From: Aeromonas tecta
Lineage (GTDB): Bacteria > Pseudomonadota > Gammaproteobacteria > Enterobacterales > Aeromonadaceae
Assembly: GCF_000820185.1 (NCBI RefSeq)
Contig: NZ_CDCA01000020.1
Span: forward strand, 62,714-126,713
Reading direction: 5' to 3'
Length of the DNA stretch: 64,000 nucleotides
The notes below the pieces were generated by a model. That model was not told the origin of the DNA. It was given only the letters and a program-made list of their open reading frames with translations, and did no database searches. The position numbers and the translations under genes are program-made. Below are positions 33,843 through 43,657 of the stretch, one piece after another. How positions within the stretch are numbered: the first letter of the stretch is position 1; the number at the start of each line of letters is the position of its first letter.

Positions 33843-35566
33843 TAGACCCCCTCCTCCAGAGCATGCTGAAAGAACGCACTAGCCAAGTTAGATTGGATCT
33901 GCTGGCTGACCTGTAAGCAGGATGTAAGTTGGTCGCAAACTAGAACTAAATCCGTCAGCTTTGACGTTATCTTGCTCATCTCCGATTCCGGACATATTGG
34001 TACAAGAATATTAGATAAACTACCCACATTTAATTTAGGCATTTTTATTCGGTTTTCTACAACTCTAACTTGCGCTAAAAAAACCTCAGATAAGATAACT
34101 TTGAGCAAGAAATCAGAGCTTATCATTGCCTCTAAAGGGTACATATCTGCGCTACATAACCCATCAAAATCAGCAATAATTACTTTTGACAAGGAAGGAC
34201 GTATTTTTGAATATAATATTTGGCCTGCATAAAATCGGCTATTGGGACCTTTAACCCCAGACTCAAGAACAGTCCTACGCTTGATCAGCTTACCAGTTCC
34301 TTTTTCAATAGAATCTGGTGCTACTTGGTCAAAGTTTGGGAATTCATCTGATCTAACCAGCTCAGTTCGGAAGTTTACAAGAGTTCCAAAGCGGCACCAC
34401 TCCCATCCCTGTGGCAATTCAAATGGTTTCTCATCTTCGCCAATCGCAGGCAACGGTTTCTCTTTTTTAATCCTCTTCTCTTTGACCAGTTGCGCTTTTT
34501 CGGCCGCAATACGCTCCAGCAGGGCGGAGGCGGGCTCATCGCTCGGATCTTGCGGCACCAGCTTGCCCATCACGGCCAGTTGCAGGATGGTCTGTTTCAG
34601 GGCGTCGATACTAGCCTCTGTGGTAAAGAGGGTATCGAAGTGAGTGCTTAGCCGCGCCCAGTTTTGCGCCAGCGTGTCGGCATCGCCAGAGTCAGTCAGC
34701 GTGGTGAGCAGAGTCTCTACCAGCGTCTGATGGGCCGCCAACTGCGATTCGCTGCGCTGCTCCAACTGGTCACAGAGGGCCATTAACTCATCCACTTTGG
34801 CAACGATGCGGTGTTGTTCTGCGAATGGGGGCAATGGATGGACACTTTTTATTGCATCTTCCGTCCCCAATCTCGGCATTTTCACACCATACATCAATGA
34901 ATTAACGTAATTCTGAAATGCAGGTGATTTAAGTAAGTATTTAAGATATGCAGGATGTAATCCGTCACTTGGTACAATCGGTACAATTTCTGTAGTACAT
35001 ACACCATCAAGGTCAGCGATAATAACCTTGTTCAAATAGGGCCGAAGCTTACCATAAAGAACGTCTCCACATTTAAATGTAGACTTATTGGACTTCGACT
35101 CTCTTTCCTCATAAAAAGCGCGATAGAGAAGTTTGGATGTATCTTTCTCGATATCTTCCAAGTCTAATAACCAAACGTCACCTTTGATATTATCGGGTTC
35201 AATGTTTGGTCGCCCATTATAATCAGTAATATCATTTAACCGTACCCAACTCCATGTTCTCGGCAGTTCAAATGACTTCTCCTCCTCGCTAATCTCCGGT
35301 AAGGCTTTTGGCTTTTTAATTTTCCCCTCTTTGACCAGCTGCGACTTTTCGGCGGCAATCCGTTCCAGCAGGACTGAGGCGGGTTCATCGCTCGGGTCTT
35401 GTGGCACCAGTTTGCCGCGCACGGCAAGCTCCAGGATCAGCTCGCGCAGCTTTTTAATGCCGGTGAGTTCCAGCTTGCTGTTGCTGCCACGCCCCGCGCT
35501 GCTTTTGGGGCGCACCGCCGCAGTCCAGAGATCCAGGTGGTCGGTAATCAGACTTTCGATCGCCAT
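33842..35566 (-). CDS. hsdS: Type I restriction specificity subunit HsdS
   Basis: 574 residues with two target-recognition domains. TRD1 (about 85-245) and TRD2 (about 380-560) are each preceded by the same central repeat: VPQDPSDEPASVLLERIAAE before TRD1 and VPQDPSDEPASALLERIAAE before TRD2, followed by the helix pair around AEQHRIVAKVDELMALCDQL. TRD-coding DNA is AT-richer than the conserved repeats, the usual mosaic pattern. It overlaps hsdM by TAATG upstream and the SIR2 gene by TAATG downstream. The recognised sequence cannot be predicted. Confidence 0.93.
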   Translation of the reverse strand: MAIESLITDHLDLWTAAVRPKSSAGRGSNSKLELTGIKKLRELILELAVRGKLVPQDPSDEPASVLLERIAAEKSQLVKEGKIKKPKALPEISEEEKSFELPRTWSWVRLNDITDYNGRPNIEPDNIKGDVWLLDLEDIEKDTSKLLYRAFYEERESKSNKSTFKCGDVLYGKLRPYLNKVIIADLDGVCTTEIVPIVPSDGLHPAYLKYLLKSPAFQNYVNSLMYGVKMPRLGTEDAIKSVHPLPPFAEQHRIVAKVDELMALCDQLEQRSESQLAAHQTLVETLLTTLTDSGDADTLAQNWARLSTHFDTLFTTEASIDALKQTILQLAVMGKLVPQDPSDEPASALLERIAAEKAQLVKEKRIKKEKPLPAIGEDEKPFELPQGWEWCRFGTLVNFRTELVRSDEFPNFDQVAPDSIEKGTGKLIKRRTVLESGVKGPNSRFYAGQILYSKIRPSLSKVIIADFDGLCSADMYPLEAMISSDFLLKVILSEVFLAQVRVVENRIKMPKLNVGSLSNILVPICPESEMSKITSKLTDLVLVCDQLTSCLQVSQQIQSNLASAFFQHALEEGV

Positions 35567-37053
35567 TATGCCTGCCCCCCTTGCTTGGCCGCGTCCTTAC
35601 CCAAGGCTTCGCCAAGAATGGTTTTAAGCTGGTCACGCAGGGTCTGGATCCCGGCCTGCTCTGCGGCATAGCGCGCCAGCAGTTCGTCAGGATCGTGGCT
35701 TATCTGCTCGACCACATGGGGGTTTTTGATATCGAGGTTGAAGTTGCGGGCCGCAATCTCGTCGATGCTGACCTTCCAGGCCCGCTCGTTCTCGATTCGG
35801 GCAGCAAAGCCGTCCGTCTCATCGCCCCACCAGGAGATCTCGGCTTCAAACTCCTCGAACTTCATCGGCTTGGTCTTGCTGTAGTTCTTCACCCCGGCCG
35901 GATAGGGGTGCTCGTAGAACCAAACATCCTTGGTGGGCTGGCCCTTGGTGAAGAAGAGGATATTGGTCTTGATGCCGGTATAGGGGGCAAAGACGCCGCT
36001 GGGCAGCCGCACTATGGTGTGCAGGTTGCACTCGCTGGTGAGCAGTTGCTTGATCTTGGTTTTGACCCCTTCGCCAAACAGGGTGCCATCAGGCAGTACC
36101 ACGGCAGCACGGCCGTTCTTTTTCAGCACTTCGATGATGAGCTGCAGGAAGAGATCGGCGGTCTCACGGGTACGCAGGTCGGCGGGGAAGTTCTGTTCGA
36201 TGCCATCCTCTTCGGTACCGCCAAAGGGCGGGTTGGTGAGGATCACATCGATATCGCTATCCCAGCTAGACAGCGGTTTGTCGAGGGTGTTGCCGTGGCG
36301 AATTTGCACCGGTACTTCGATGCCGTGCAACAGCATATTGGTGGTACAGAGCAGGTGCGGCAGCTGTTTCTTCTCGACCCCCAGGATCTGCTGCTGCAGG
36401 GTCTGATGGTCGGCCGACGTTTCGACATAGTGCTCTTTGACATGATCGAAAGCGCAGGCAAGAAAACCACCGGTGCCGCAGGCCGGGTCCATGATCCGCT
36501 CGCCGAGTTTGGGGTCGATGCGGTTGACCATAAAGCGGGTAACGGCACGGGGGGTGTAGAACTCCCCTGCGTTACCGGCGCTTTGCAGGTCGCGCAGGAT
36601 CTGCTCGTAGATGTCGCCAAACAGGTGGCGCTCGCTGCTGTCAGTAAAGTCGATCTCGTTGAGCTTGTTGATGACCTGCTTGAGCAGGGTGCCGTTTTTC
36701 ATGTAGTTGAAGGCATCAGAGAACGCTTCTTTCACCACATAGCCGCGGGGGTTTAGATCAATATTGGCAGGCTGGTTTTTCAGGCTATCAAACAAGTCAT
36801 CGTTGACGAAAGCGAGCAGGGCATCGCCGGTCAGCCCTTCGCTATCTGCCGCCCAGTTGCGCCACAGGAAGCGCTCGGGGATGGGGCAGCGGTAGTTATC
36901 CTGCTCAAACTCCAGCTCCTCTTCCTGTGCGTCGAACACTTTAAGAAAAAGCAGCCAGGAGAGCTGACCAAGGCGCTGGGCATCGCCGTCGATACCGGCG
37001 TCCTTGCGCATGATGTCCTGAATGGATTTAATGACTGAGCTGATGGATGACAT
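35566..37053 (-). CDS. hsdM: Type I restriction modification methyltransferase HsdM
   Basis: A 495-residue N6-adenine methyltransferase. The N-terminal helical domain starts around IKSIQDIMRKDAGIDGDAQR; the SAM motif is MDPACGTGGFLACAF and the catalytic motif IV VILTNPPFGGTE. With HsdS it methylates host DNA and with HsdR restricts foreign DNA. It stands 95 bp after hsdR with a terminator-like hairpin between, and its stop shares a base with the hsdS start. Confidence 0.95.
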   Translation of the reverse strand: MSSISSVIKSIQDIMRKDAGIDGDAQRLGQLSWLLFLKVFDAQEEELEFEQDNYRCPIPERFLWRNWAADSEGLTGDALLAFVNDDLFDSLKNQPANIDLNPRGYVVKEAFSDAFNYMKNGTLLKQVINKLNEIDFTDSSERHLFGDIYEQILRDLQSAGNAGEFYTPRAVTRFMVNRIDPKLGERIMDPACGTGGFLACAFDHVKEHYVETSADHQTLQQQILGVEKKQLPHLLCTTNMLLHGIEVPVQIRHGNTLDKPLSSWDSDIDVILTNPPFGGTEEDGIEQNFPADLRTRETADLFLQLIIEVLKKNGRAAVVLPDGTLFGEGVKTKIKQLLTSECNLHTIVRLPSGVFAPYTGIKTNILFFTKGQPTKDVWFYEHPYPAGVKNYSKTKPMKFEEFEAEISWWGDETDGFAARIENERAWKVSIDEIAARNFNLDIKNPHVVEQISHDPDELLARYAAEQAGIQTLRDQLKTILGEALGKDAAKQGGQA

Positions 37054-37090
37054 GGCGTTCTCTTTTCTGCAAATGCGTCAGGATTATCGA

Positions 37091-37121
37091 TAAAAACAAG
37101 CGGCCATGGTTGCCATGGCCG
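37091..37121 (-). terminator. Intrinsic terminator-like hairpin between hsdR and hsdM
   Basis: CGGCCATGG (37101-37109) / CCATGGCCG (37113-37121), perfect 9-bp stem with a 3-base loop, followed on the minus strand by C and then TTGTTTTTA. It lies inside the restriction operon, downstream of hsdR and upstream of hsdM. Confidence 0.75.
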
Positions 37122-37148
37122 TACGGTGGTTCTGCTGCAGCCAGGGCG

Positions 37149-39602
37149 TCAGGCGCTCTGCTGCTCGCGATAAATTTCTTGCTCCAGTTCGGTGATGGCC
37201 TGCTCGAACTGCTTGGGACCACCAAAGCCCTTCTTGGCTAGCTCCAACGGGCGACCCAACTCGGTAAAGGGGGCGACTTTTAGCGCATCCTTGGTCTCAA
37301 TCTCGGTCACGCCCTGATCGGCATACTTGTCGAGCAGGTTTGTGAGCACCTGCTGGGCTGTGTCGTTGTACTTGGTGAAGTAGTTGCGCTTTTTGACGTT
37401 GTTCGCTCGCTCACGGCGGGTCAGCGGCGGCTGATCGTATACCACATGGCAGATAAGGTCGAACGGGTCGAGATCTCTGCCTACTTCTTCTTGTAACACC
37501 TCCCACAGCACACCCACTTGTGCCAGCTCATCCATAATGGCTTGCTTGCGTTCGGCTGATTGCCAGCGCTTGGTGAAGGCATCCAGGGTGGCAAACTCCT
37601 TGAGCAGGGTCTTCTTGGTGTAATCCTTGAAGGATTCGGTCACCAGCTTGCCATCGGTATCGTAGTACTGCACCCGCTCGGCGATAACGTTGACGGCGAC
37701 ACCGTTGACATAATACTTGCGGACTTCCGGTTGAGGGTCGCTTGTTGGGTCAAACGGGTCACCCTGGCCATCACTCGCGCTACCAGTGGTATAGGTTCCT
37801 TCCCCAGTATCGCCAGCAATTCCGGACTCACTCCCATCCCCTCCCTCATCTTCTGGTAAGGGGTCTGCACCATCGATGATGTCACTAAGGCCATCATCAG
37901 GGTCATTGATTGCTTCCGGCTTAGTAACGATGACCCGTACAGGATCACCATCGAAACGAGGGTCGGCAAACTGCTCTGTCGCCTTCTTGAAGTCGAGAAT
38001 GGTAAACCAGAGCTTGCCGTATTTGTCGTCGATACGAGTGCCACGACCGATAATCTGTTTGAACTTAGTTAAGCTATTGATTGTTTGGTCTAACACCACC
38101 AGCTTGCAGGTCTTGGCATCCACCCCTGTGCTCATCAGCTCTGAGGTGGTGGCAATCACCGGATAGGGCTTTTTCGGGTTGATGAAGTTGTCTAGCTGGG
38201 CCTTGCCAAGGTCATCATCGCCGGTGATTTTCATCACGTAGCGTTCGTCCTTGGCCATCTGTTCTGGATTGAGGTTGACCAGCGCCCGTCGCATCCTGTC
38301 GGCATGATCGATGTCGTTGCAGAACACGATGGTTTTGGCCATCGGATCGGTTTTCTTGAGGTAGTTAGTGATGGTCTCGGCCACCAGCTGAGTACGCTCA
38401 TCGATCACCAGAGTGCGGTCGAAATCCTTCTGGTCATAGATGCGGTCTTCAATCAGGTTGCCCTGTTTGTCCAACTGCCCTTTGGTTGGACGCCACCCCT
38501 GCAGATCCACATCAATATCGACCCGCACTACCTTGTAGGGGGCAAGAAAACCATCTTCGATCCCCTCTTTCAGGGAGTAGGTATAAACAGGGTCACCGAA
38601 GTAATCAGTGTTGGAGACGGTTTCGGTCTCTTTGGGCGTGGCGGTAAGGCCAATCTGGGTGGCCGATGAGAAGTATTCGAGGATTTCGCGCCAGGCACTA
38701 TCTTCGGCGGCGCTGCCCCGGTGACACTCATCCACCACGATAAGATCGAAGAAATCGGGGGAGACCTGCTTGAAGGCTTTCTGTGCTTCTTCCGGCCCGG
38801 TGAGCGCCTGATAGAGGGCAAGGTGAATCTCAAAGGCAGGATCGATAGTCCGCCCCGTCACCTTGGTCATGGCCGAGCCAAAGGGCTGAAAGTCATTGAT
38901 CTTGGTCTGATCCACCAAAATGTTGCGATCTGCCAGAAACAGGATGCGCTTTTTGGCTCCCGCCTTCCACAAGCGCCAGATGATCTGGAACGCGGTGTAG
39001 GTCTTGCCAGTGCCGGTGGCCATCACCAGCAATATCCGATCCTCACCTCTCGATATTGCTTCTACGGTCTTGTTGATGGCCTGCAGCTGGTAGTAGCGGG
39101 GGGATTTGCCACTGCCATCCGAGTAGTAGTCCTGGCTGATAACTGGCAACTGGGCTTGGGTGTAGCCCTTCCAGGTGCAGAGTTTGTCCCAGAGCTGGCC
39201 CGGGCTGGGAAAATCCTCCAGCGCAATCTCGGATTCCAGCTTGGTCAGATTGGTCTTGTCATGAAATACAAAACCATCGCCGTTACTGGCGAACACGAAC
39301 GGCACATCCAGCAGGCGGGCATAATCCAACCCCTGTTGCATCCCCTTGCCAATCTCATGCTTGTTGGCTTTGGCCTCGATCACCGCCAGTGGCAAGCCCA
39401 TCTTGTGGTAGAGCACAATATCGGCCGATTTGACCTTTTTGCGGGCCGCCATCTGGCCGCGCACCACCACTTTGCCATCCCGCAGTTTCACCTCTTGGCG
39501 GATCTGGGTTAAGTCATCCCATCCGGCACCTTTGATTGCTGGCAGCAGGAATTTGGAGATGATGTCGGCTTCGGTAAGGGTTGTCTTGTTGATCTCGGCC
39601 AT
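37149..39602 (-). CDS. hsdR: Type I restriction endonuclease subunit HsdR
   Basis: 817 residues. The N-terminal nuclease domain has [20 protein letters not shown] (the E-x-K motif); the SF2 translocase follows with Walker [16 protein letters not shown], the DEAD-type box [13 protein letters not shown], motif [17 protein letters not shown] and motif [16 protein letters not shown] variable acidic Gly/Ser-rich linker ([20 protein letters not shown]) precedes the C-terminal helical region that docks on HsdM. It is the first gene of the operon, an order hsdR-M-S seen in several type I systems. Confidence 0.95.
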   Translation of the reverse strand: MAEINKTTLTEADIISKFLLPAIKGAGWDDLTQIRQEVKLRDGKVVVRGQMAARKKVKSADIVLYHKMGLPLAVIEAKANKHEIGKGMQQGLDYARLLDVPFVFASNGDGFVFHDKTNLTKLESEIALEDFPSPGQLWDKLCTWKGYTQAQLPVISQDYYSDGSGKSPRYYQLQAINKTVEAISRGEDRILLVMATGTGKTYTAFQIIWRLWKAGAKKRILFLADRNILVDQTKINDFQPFGSAMTKVTGRTIDPAFEIHLALYQALTGPEEAQKAFKQVSPDFFDLIVVDECHRGSAAEDSAWREILEYFSSATQIGLTATPKETETVSNTDYFGDPVYTYSLKEGIEDGFLAPYKVVRVDIDVDLQGWRPTKGQLDKQGNLIEDRIYDQKDFDRTLVIDERTQLVAETITNYLKKTDPMAKTIVFCNDIDHADRMRRALVNLNPEQMAKDERYVMKITGDDDLGKAQLDNFINPKKPYPVIATTSELMSTGVDAKTCKLVVLDQTINSLTKFKQIIGRGTRIDDKYGKLWFTILDFKKATEQFADPRFDGDPVRVIVTKPEAINDPDDGLSDIIDGADPLPEDEGGDGSESGIAGDTGEGTYTTGSASDGQGDPFDPTSDPQPEVRKYYVNGVAVNVIAERVQYYDTDGKLVTESFKDYTKKTLLKEFATLDAFTKRWQSAERKQAIMDELAQVGVLWEVLQEEVGRDLDPFDLICHVVYDQPPLTRRERANNVKKRNYFTKYNDTAQQVLTNLLDKYADQGVTEIETKDALKVAPFTELGRPLELAKKGFGGPKQFEQAITELEQEIYREQQSA

Positions 39603-39740
39603 GAGCGATTTCCGTATACGGGACAGTATTAGTCGAAATCATCTCATAGAATCAGCCTGATTGGGTTGATCTTGGACTCATTAAGGAAACGAATTGAGAC
39701 GCCTTGGGACGATATGGCACTCAGGCATTTCTGGCCCACA

Positions 39741-40631
39741 CTAGCTGACGAGGTTCTCCAGGATCTGGTCCGCCTCTGGCATATCTTGGCGATCGCTGAC
39801 CATCAGGTAACGAAGGGTATCCTTGGCTTCTTCCCGGTTCCGCGGCCGCAGCTCTGCCAGCAGGCCGAAGATGAACCAGTCTCGGGCAGACGACTCCATG
39901 CGGTGCTCGTAATCGCCACTGGTATCACAGGCCTTTCGCAGGTAGTGAAGGTCATTCCAGTAGGCCAGCTCGTGAAGGCAGTCCCTCAAAGTGTGCGGCA
40001 TCAGTTCGGGTAGCGCCTTGAACCGACCGGCCACTTGTTCCGGCGGGTAGTCCCATTCAACTCGCTCAACTGTTCGTAGGCTCTCCAGGCAAAATACCTC
40101 CGCCGGTGTGTCATCCCACAGTTCATTCCCGAAGCGCCCGACCGCCTCAGCTTCCTTGGCTCGTCGTTCGATGGCACGCTCTGCCAGGCCATCCAGGTTG
40201 GCAAAGCCGATGCTGCCAAGGCCCGCCATGATATGCCCGGCACTGGCCACCAGCCACTTACCGTAGCGCGTTTCCAGTTCATCGAGTGGGGTGGTTATCC
40301 GGCATGCAGCCTCCTTGGCTTGTTCAATGCGGCCCGGGTCACCAGTCTCAATCACCTGGCGTAGCCATAGCAGGGCATCGATTTCCTTGTCACCTGTCAC
40401 CACCTGCTGGGGAGGCAGCTCAGGAGCCGCCGGTAAGGTCTCCCTGCAGTTTTGCCGTGGAGGCAGGGTGAACATGGCCCGGTGCCTTGGGTTATCGGCA
40501 AACAGCCCCGACCGGCTGATGATGGACTTCACGGTACCCAATGGCAGGCCGGCTATGTCAGCCACCTCCCTCATTGAGTGGTTGCGGCGCAGTTCGAGCA
40601 CCAGCTCTCGTTGTTCGTTGGTCAATCTCAA
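39741..40631 (-). CDS. Helix-turn-helix protein next to the iteron array
   Basis: 296 residues from a TTG start at 40631, with AGGGGG five bases upstream. An in-frame ATG at 40772 would translate the iteron DNA and is rejected. The N-terminal 45 residues form a homeodomain/resolvase-like HTH (LTNEQRELVLELRRNHSMRE then VADIAGLPLGTVKSIISRSG). The middle and C-terminal parts are helical and unassigned, with paired tryptophan segments. Its position between the iteron array and hsdR suggests a replication, partition or copy-control DNA-binding role for the element; I cannot name it. Confidence 0.72.
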   Translation of the reverse strand: MRLTNEQRELVLELRRNHSMREVADIAGLPLGTVKSIISRSGLFADNPRHRAMFTLPPRQNCRETLPAAPELPPQQVVTGDKEIDALLWLRQVIETGDPGRIEQAKEAACRITTPLDELETRYGKWLVASAGHIMAGLGSIGFANLDGLAERAIERRAKEAEAVGRFGNELWDDTPAEVFCLESLRTVERVEWDYPPEQVAGRFKALPELMPHTLRDCLHELAYWNDLHYLRKACDTSGDYEHRMESSARDWFIFGLLAELRPRNREEAKDTLRYLMVSDRQDMPEADQILENLVS

Positions 40632-40701
40632 GGCAACCCCCTGTTGCAGTAAAAGTGTGATCTCGATCGGCTGTCTGCACTCTTTATGTATGAAAAAAAC
40701 G

Positions 40702-40952
40702 GTGGCTACAGTGGCTACGCGGCTACAACTCCCCTCTAGGCCGCGCCATTTCTGGGTTTGTCGTGTAGCCACTACTCAAAAAGGTGGTGGCTACAGGTGG
40801 CTACACACCTCTTACTCGGTGGCTACAGCCCCCTTTTGTAGCCACTGTAGCCAATGTGTAGCCACTAAAAATCAGCCTAGTGGCTACACCTCTATCCCTT
40901 GATACATAAGGCCTACAGAGGTGTTTTGTTGTGGTGTAGCCACTGTAGCCAC
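40702..40952. repeat. Iteron array, candidate replication origin of the element
   Basis: The nonamer GTGGCTACA (or its complement TGTAGCCAC) starts at 40702, 40711, 40764, 40787, 40797, 40819, 40837, 40857, 40880, 40935 and 40944, with near copies at 40720 and 40846: about 13 in 250 bp, in both orientations, often as back-to-back pairs. It stands directly downstream of the DUF927 helicase/primase gene, as the P4 origin stands near its alpha gene. Confidence 0.82.
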
Positions 40953-41039
40953 CATTTTTGTTTCTTCTTTCACGCGCGCGCATGAGGCAGAAAAGGCAAG
41001 GGTCACACTCGGTGGCCCTCTGGTTCCTGTTGGCTGAGG

Positions 41040-43304
41040 TTATTCATCCTCCAAGCCATCCCCTTCATCACCCAATACTCGCTCACCCAGCACATAGACC
41101 CTCATCCCCTTACCCATGCCTGGCAATCTGACCTGTCGCTGGAGCCGCTTCTTGTCTTTGCCTGTCAGCAGATATCCAGCCTCAAGGCTCAAGATGGCCG
41201 CTCGCTTGGGATCTCGCCCCTTGGTGATCTCAAGCCAGCCCTGGGGCAGCACAAAGAAGCTCACCCCATCCGACTCCACCTTGCGAAAGCCCACCATGTT
41301 GGCAGGACGATGGCTAGAGTCGAACCAGTCGGCAAAGCGTGTGAACTGGTGGGCAAAGACAAATCCACGTACCTGCATCAAGGTGGCAGCGTCCTCCTGG
41401 TTGCCCAAGTGCCCCCGTTCTGCCAGCCAAGCCTTGAGGCAGACCCTCACCGCTCTGATGGCTTCCCCCTCTGGCCAGCCGGTCACCCCCAATCGGGTGG
41501 CCAGCTCCCCGGCTGCGGCCACCAGCGCAAACCGGTTGATAGCTCGGCCAACCTGATTACCCGCGCCCTTGGGAGTCAGCTCGGCTGCCAATTGCTTAAT
41601 CTCGGCCCTCAGCCGCTCTCTCTGCTCATCCATGGTCTGAGTCAGGGCATGGGCATAGGTGCGAAAAGCGATGCCGTGATGTGCTTCTGTGTTGGCTTTC
41701 AGGGTGTCGGCAAAGCTGCGGCCTCCATCCATGCCATGCAGCCACTCAAAGGCGCCATGGTGCCCGGTATCGCTGGGGATCTGGATTGTCCGCACCTCCA
41801 TCCCGGCCTGGGTGCTCTTCCCGGCACTGGCGGCATGGTCCTCAAGGCTCAGCTCACCCGTGGAAAGGAACAGCAGCCGCCAGGCCTTGCGCTCTCTCAG
41901 CTCGCCATCCTGCTTACTGCGGCCCTTGCCTTGGCCGTTAGCCAGCATGTAGGCGGTCTGTCCTGCTTCCCGGCCGTCCAGCTCACCCAATTCATCCAAG
42001 CAGAGGAGGGCATCATTGCGCCGGCTGGCAATCCCTTCGATGGCGTTACCGGTGGCCCGCCAGGTTTGGGAGTACCGATCCGGGTCCCCATAGACACTGG
42101 CGGCCGCTTTCATCACCGTGGTTTTGCCGTCTGTACTCTCACCCTTGAGGTGGAAGCCACCGCCCTCCATGCCTACCAAGGAGAGCAAGGGAGCCGCGAA
42201 GGCGAGTGACAGCGCAAAGCAGAGGCGGGAGTTGCCCACAGCCAGCCCTGCAACCCCCTGTTGCCAGCCGGCCAGGGTACCGCGCTCGGTAAAGTCGCTG
42301 GCGGTGTAGCCGGCGGTCTGCAGGATGACCCCCTCAGCATCTGGCCCAATGGACCCACCGGGCAGCACATAGGCATGCCCATGCCACCCCGTGCGCTCGA
42401 CACAGGTGATCCGCCGCTTGGGCTGGCAGCTCATCAGGTAGGCCGACAGCCTGCGCTTATGACTTAGCTCGATGAAGGGCAACCCCGCATCCAGCAGCGC
42501 GGCAAACACTTCTTCACCGTTGCGTGGGACCAGGGCGCGCACCGGCATGGCCCATTGGCGCGTCCGCCCGGCACTGTCGCGCCATTCCAACAAGCGGCCG
42601 TAGCCGCGGCCCTGCTCATCAGCGGTCTCAGCAAGTACATGGACGGGGCTGGCGATGGGTACCCACTCTTGCCGGGCATCCTCACCCCGACCCACTGTCA
42701 TCAGGGCGCACAGGCGCGAGCCCCGAACCTCGAACCCTGCCGGCAGCTCTGGCCTTTCCTCTGGATTGCCTTTCACCAGATGGAGTTGGGCCACATTGTC
42801 TGACCAAGGCGCCTCGTCCGATTGAGTGTCTGCCGCCAGTGTCTGCTCGAAGTCCACCACCTCCACCAGTTGCCAGGGCTCGGCATTCTGACCAGGGTTA
42901 CCGCGGTAGAGCTCGGCCTTGGGGGCTTGCTTGCGCAGAGCCACGATCAGCCGCTTGGCTTTCTCGGGAGCCAGGTTGCCGAACTGGTGAACGATGACCT
43001 TCTTGGTGGCATCCCGATCGGCCATCTTGTAGAGCCTGGCGCCTTCATCCAACTGAGTGGGCCCCACATACAACGCCTGCTCTGGCTCCACTTCCGGGTC
43101 AATCGGGTTGTCGGTGACCACTGCCTCGTTGTGTGCGCGCTGCAGGGTAGCCCTGATGCCGGCATCCCTGTTGGCTTGCTCACCGGTGTGGATCACGACC
43201 ACCTGCAGATTGTCCAGGTCCGCAAACTTGAGGAAGGCACCGGCCCGGGATGGCGGGCTGCTTTGATGACCGGGGCCTGCAGCCCCTTGGTGTATCGCTG
43301 TCAT
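41040..43304 (-). CDS. DUF927 superfamily II/III-type helicase-primase of the element
   Basis: 754 residues. The N-terminal 250 residues are unassigned; residues about 275-560 are the DUF927 ATPase domain, with Walker A GESTDGKTTVMKAA, Walker B ALLCLDELGELDG and the sensor-like RLLFLSTGELSLEDH. DUF927 proteins are replication helicases of phage satellites and integrative elements. The start ATG 43304 overlaps the upstream stop by four bases. The iteron array follows 90 bp after the stop. I infer that this protein unwinds the origin there. Confidence 0.9.
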   Translation of the reverse strand: MTAIHQGAAGPGHQSSPPSRAGAFLKFADLDNLQVVVIHTGEQANRDAGIRATLQRAHNEAVVTDNPIDPEVEPEQALYVGPTQLDEGARLYKMADRDATKKVIVHQFGNLAPEKAKRLIVALRKQAPKAELYRGNPGQNAEPWQLVEVVDFEQTLAADTQSDEAPWSDNVAQLHLVKGNPEERPELPAGFEVRGSRLCALMTVGRGEDARQEWVPIASPVHVLAETADEQGRGYGRLLEWRDSAGRTRQWAMPVRALVPRNGEEVFAALLDAGLPFIELSHKRRLSAYLMSCQPKRRITCVERTGWHGHAYVLPGGSIGPDAEGVILQTAGYTASDFTERGTLAGWQQGVAGLAVGNSRLCFALSLAFAAPLLSLVGMEGGGFHLKGESTDGKTTVMKAAASVYGDPDRYSQTWRATGNAIEGIASRRNDALLCLDELGELDGREAGQTAYMLANGQGKGRSKQDGELRERKAWRLLFLSTGELSLEDHAASAGKSTQAGMEVRTIQIPSDTGHHGAFEWLHGMDGGRSFADTLKANTEAHHGIAFRTYAHALTQTMDEQRERLRAEIKQLAAELTPKGAGNQVGRAINRFALVAAAGELATRLGVTGWPEGEAIRAVRVCLKAWLAERGHLGNQEDAATLMQVRGFVFAHQFTRFADWFDSSHRPANMVGFRKVESDGVSFFVLPQGWLEITKGRDPKRAAILSLEAGYLLTGKDKKRLQRQVRLPGMGKGMRVYVLGERVLGDEGDGLEDE

Positions 43305-43657
43305 TGCATAGCCCTCTGCTTGCTCTCCTGGGCCAGCTCAACGATAGGGTCCTTTCCCTCCTCCAGCATTTGGTGAACATCGGCGCAGAAGGCGCAATAC
43401 ATCTGATCCACCACCAAGGCACCCAGCGGGGTCAAAGTCCCGTCCACCACCATGTGCCGCAGCATCAACAAGGCATCGGCCTGCCCCTGCTGCGCCCCGG
43501 CGTTTTCGAGGTGAGCGGCCACGATGTTGTTATGAATGGCCATTGTCAGTGACTCCGCAGCAAGGGGAAGCTGGATCCCCAGGTGAGTAAACACATTGCC
43601 CCGGGTGGCCAGGTAGGCCTGGGCTAACTGCTCCACCAGCTTATTTATCTCGGTCAT
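43301..43657 (-). CDS. Hypothetical satellite protein
   Basis: 118 residues, MTEINKLVEQLAQAYLATRG onward, helical, with a cysteine pair in YCAFCADVHQ. The start ATG 43657 has AGGGGG six bases upstream; an in-frame ATG at 43675 precedes that ribosome site and is rejected. It ends with an ATGA overlap into the DUF927 gene. No family is recognised. The tight operon makes it very likely coding. Confidence 0.75.
   Translation of the reverse strand: MTEINKLVEQLAQAYLATRGNVFTHLGIQLPLAAESLTMAIHNNIVAAHLENAGAQQGQADALLMLRHMVVDGTLTPLGALVVDQMYCAFCADVHQMLEEGKDPIVELAQESKQRAMQ

Noticed and set aside
40631-40772. Upstream ATG at 40772 for the HTH gene
   Set aside because: It would translate iteron DNA (SRVATVATVF); the TTG at 40631 has a proper ribosome site.
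40702-40952. CRISPR array
   Set aside because: The repeats are 9 bp, occur in both orientations and have no regular spacers or cas genes; they are iterons.
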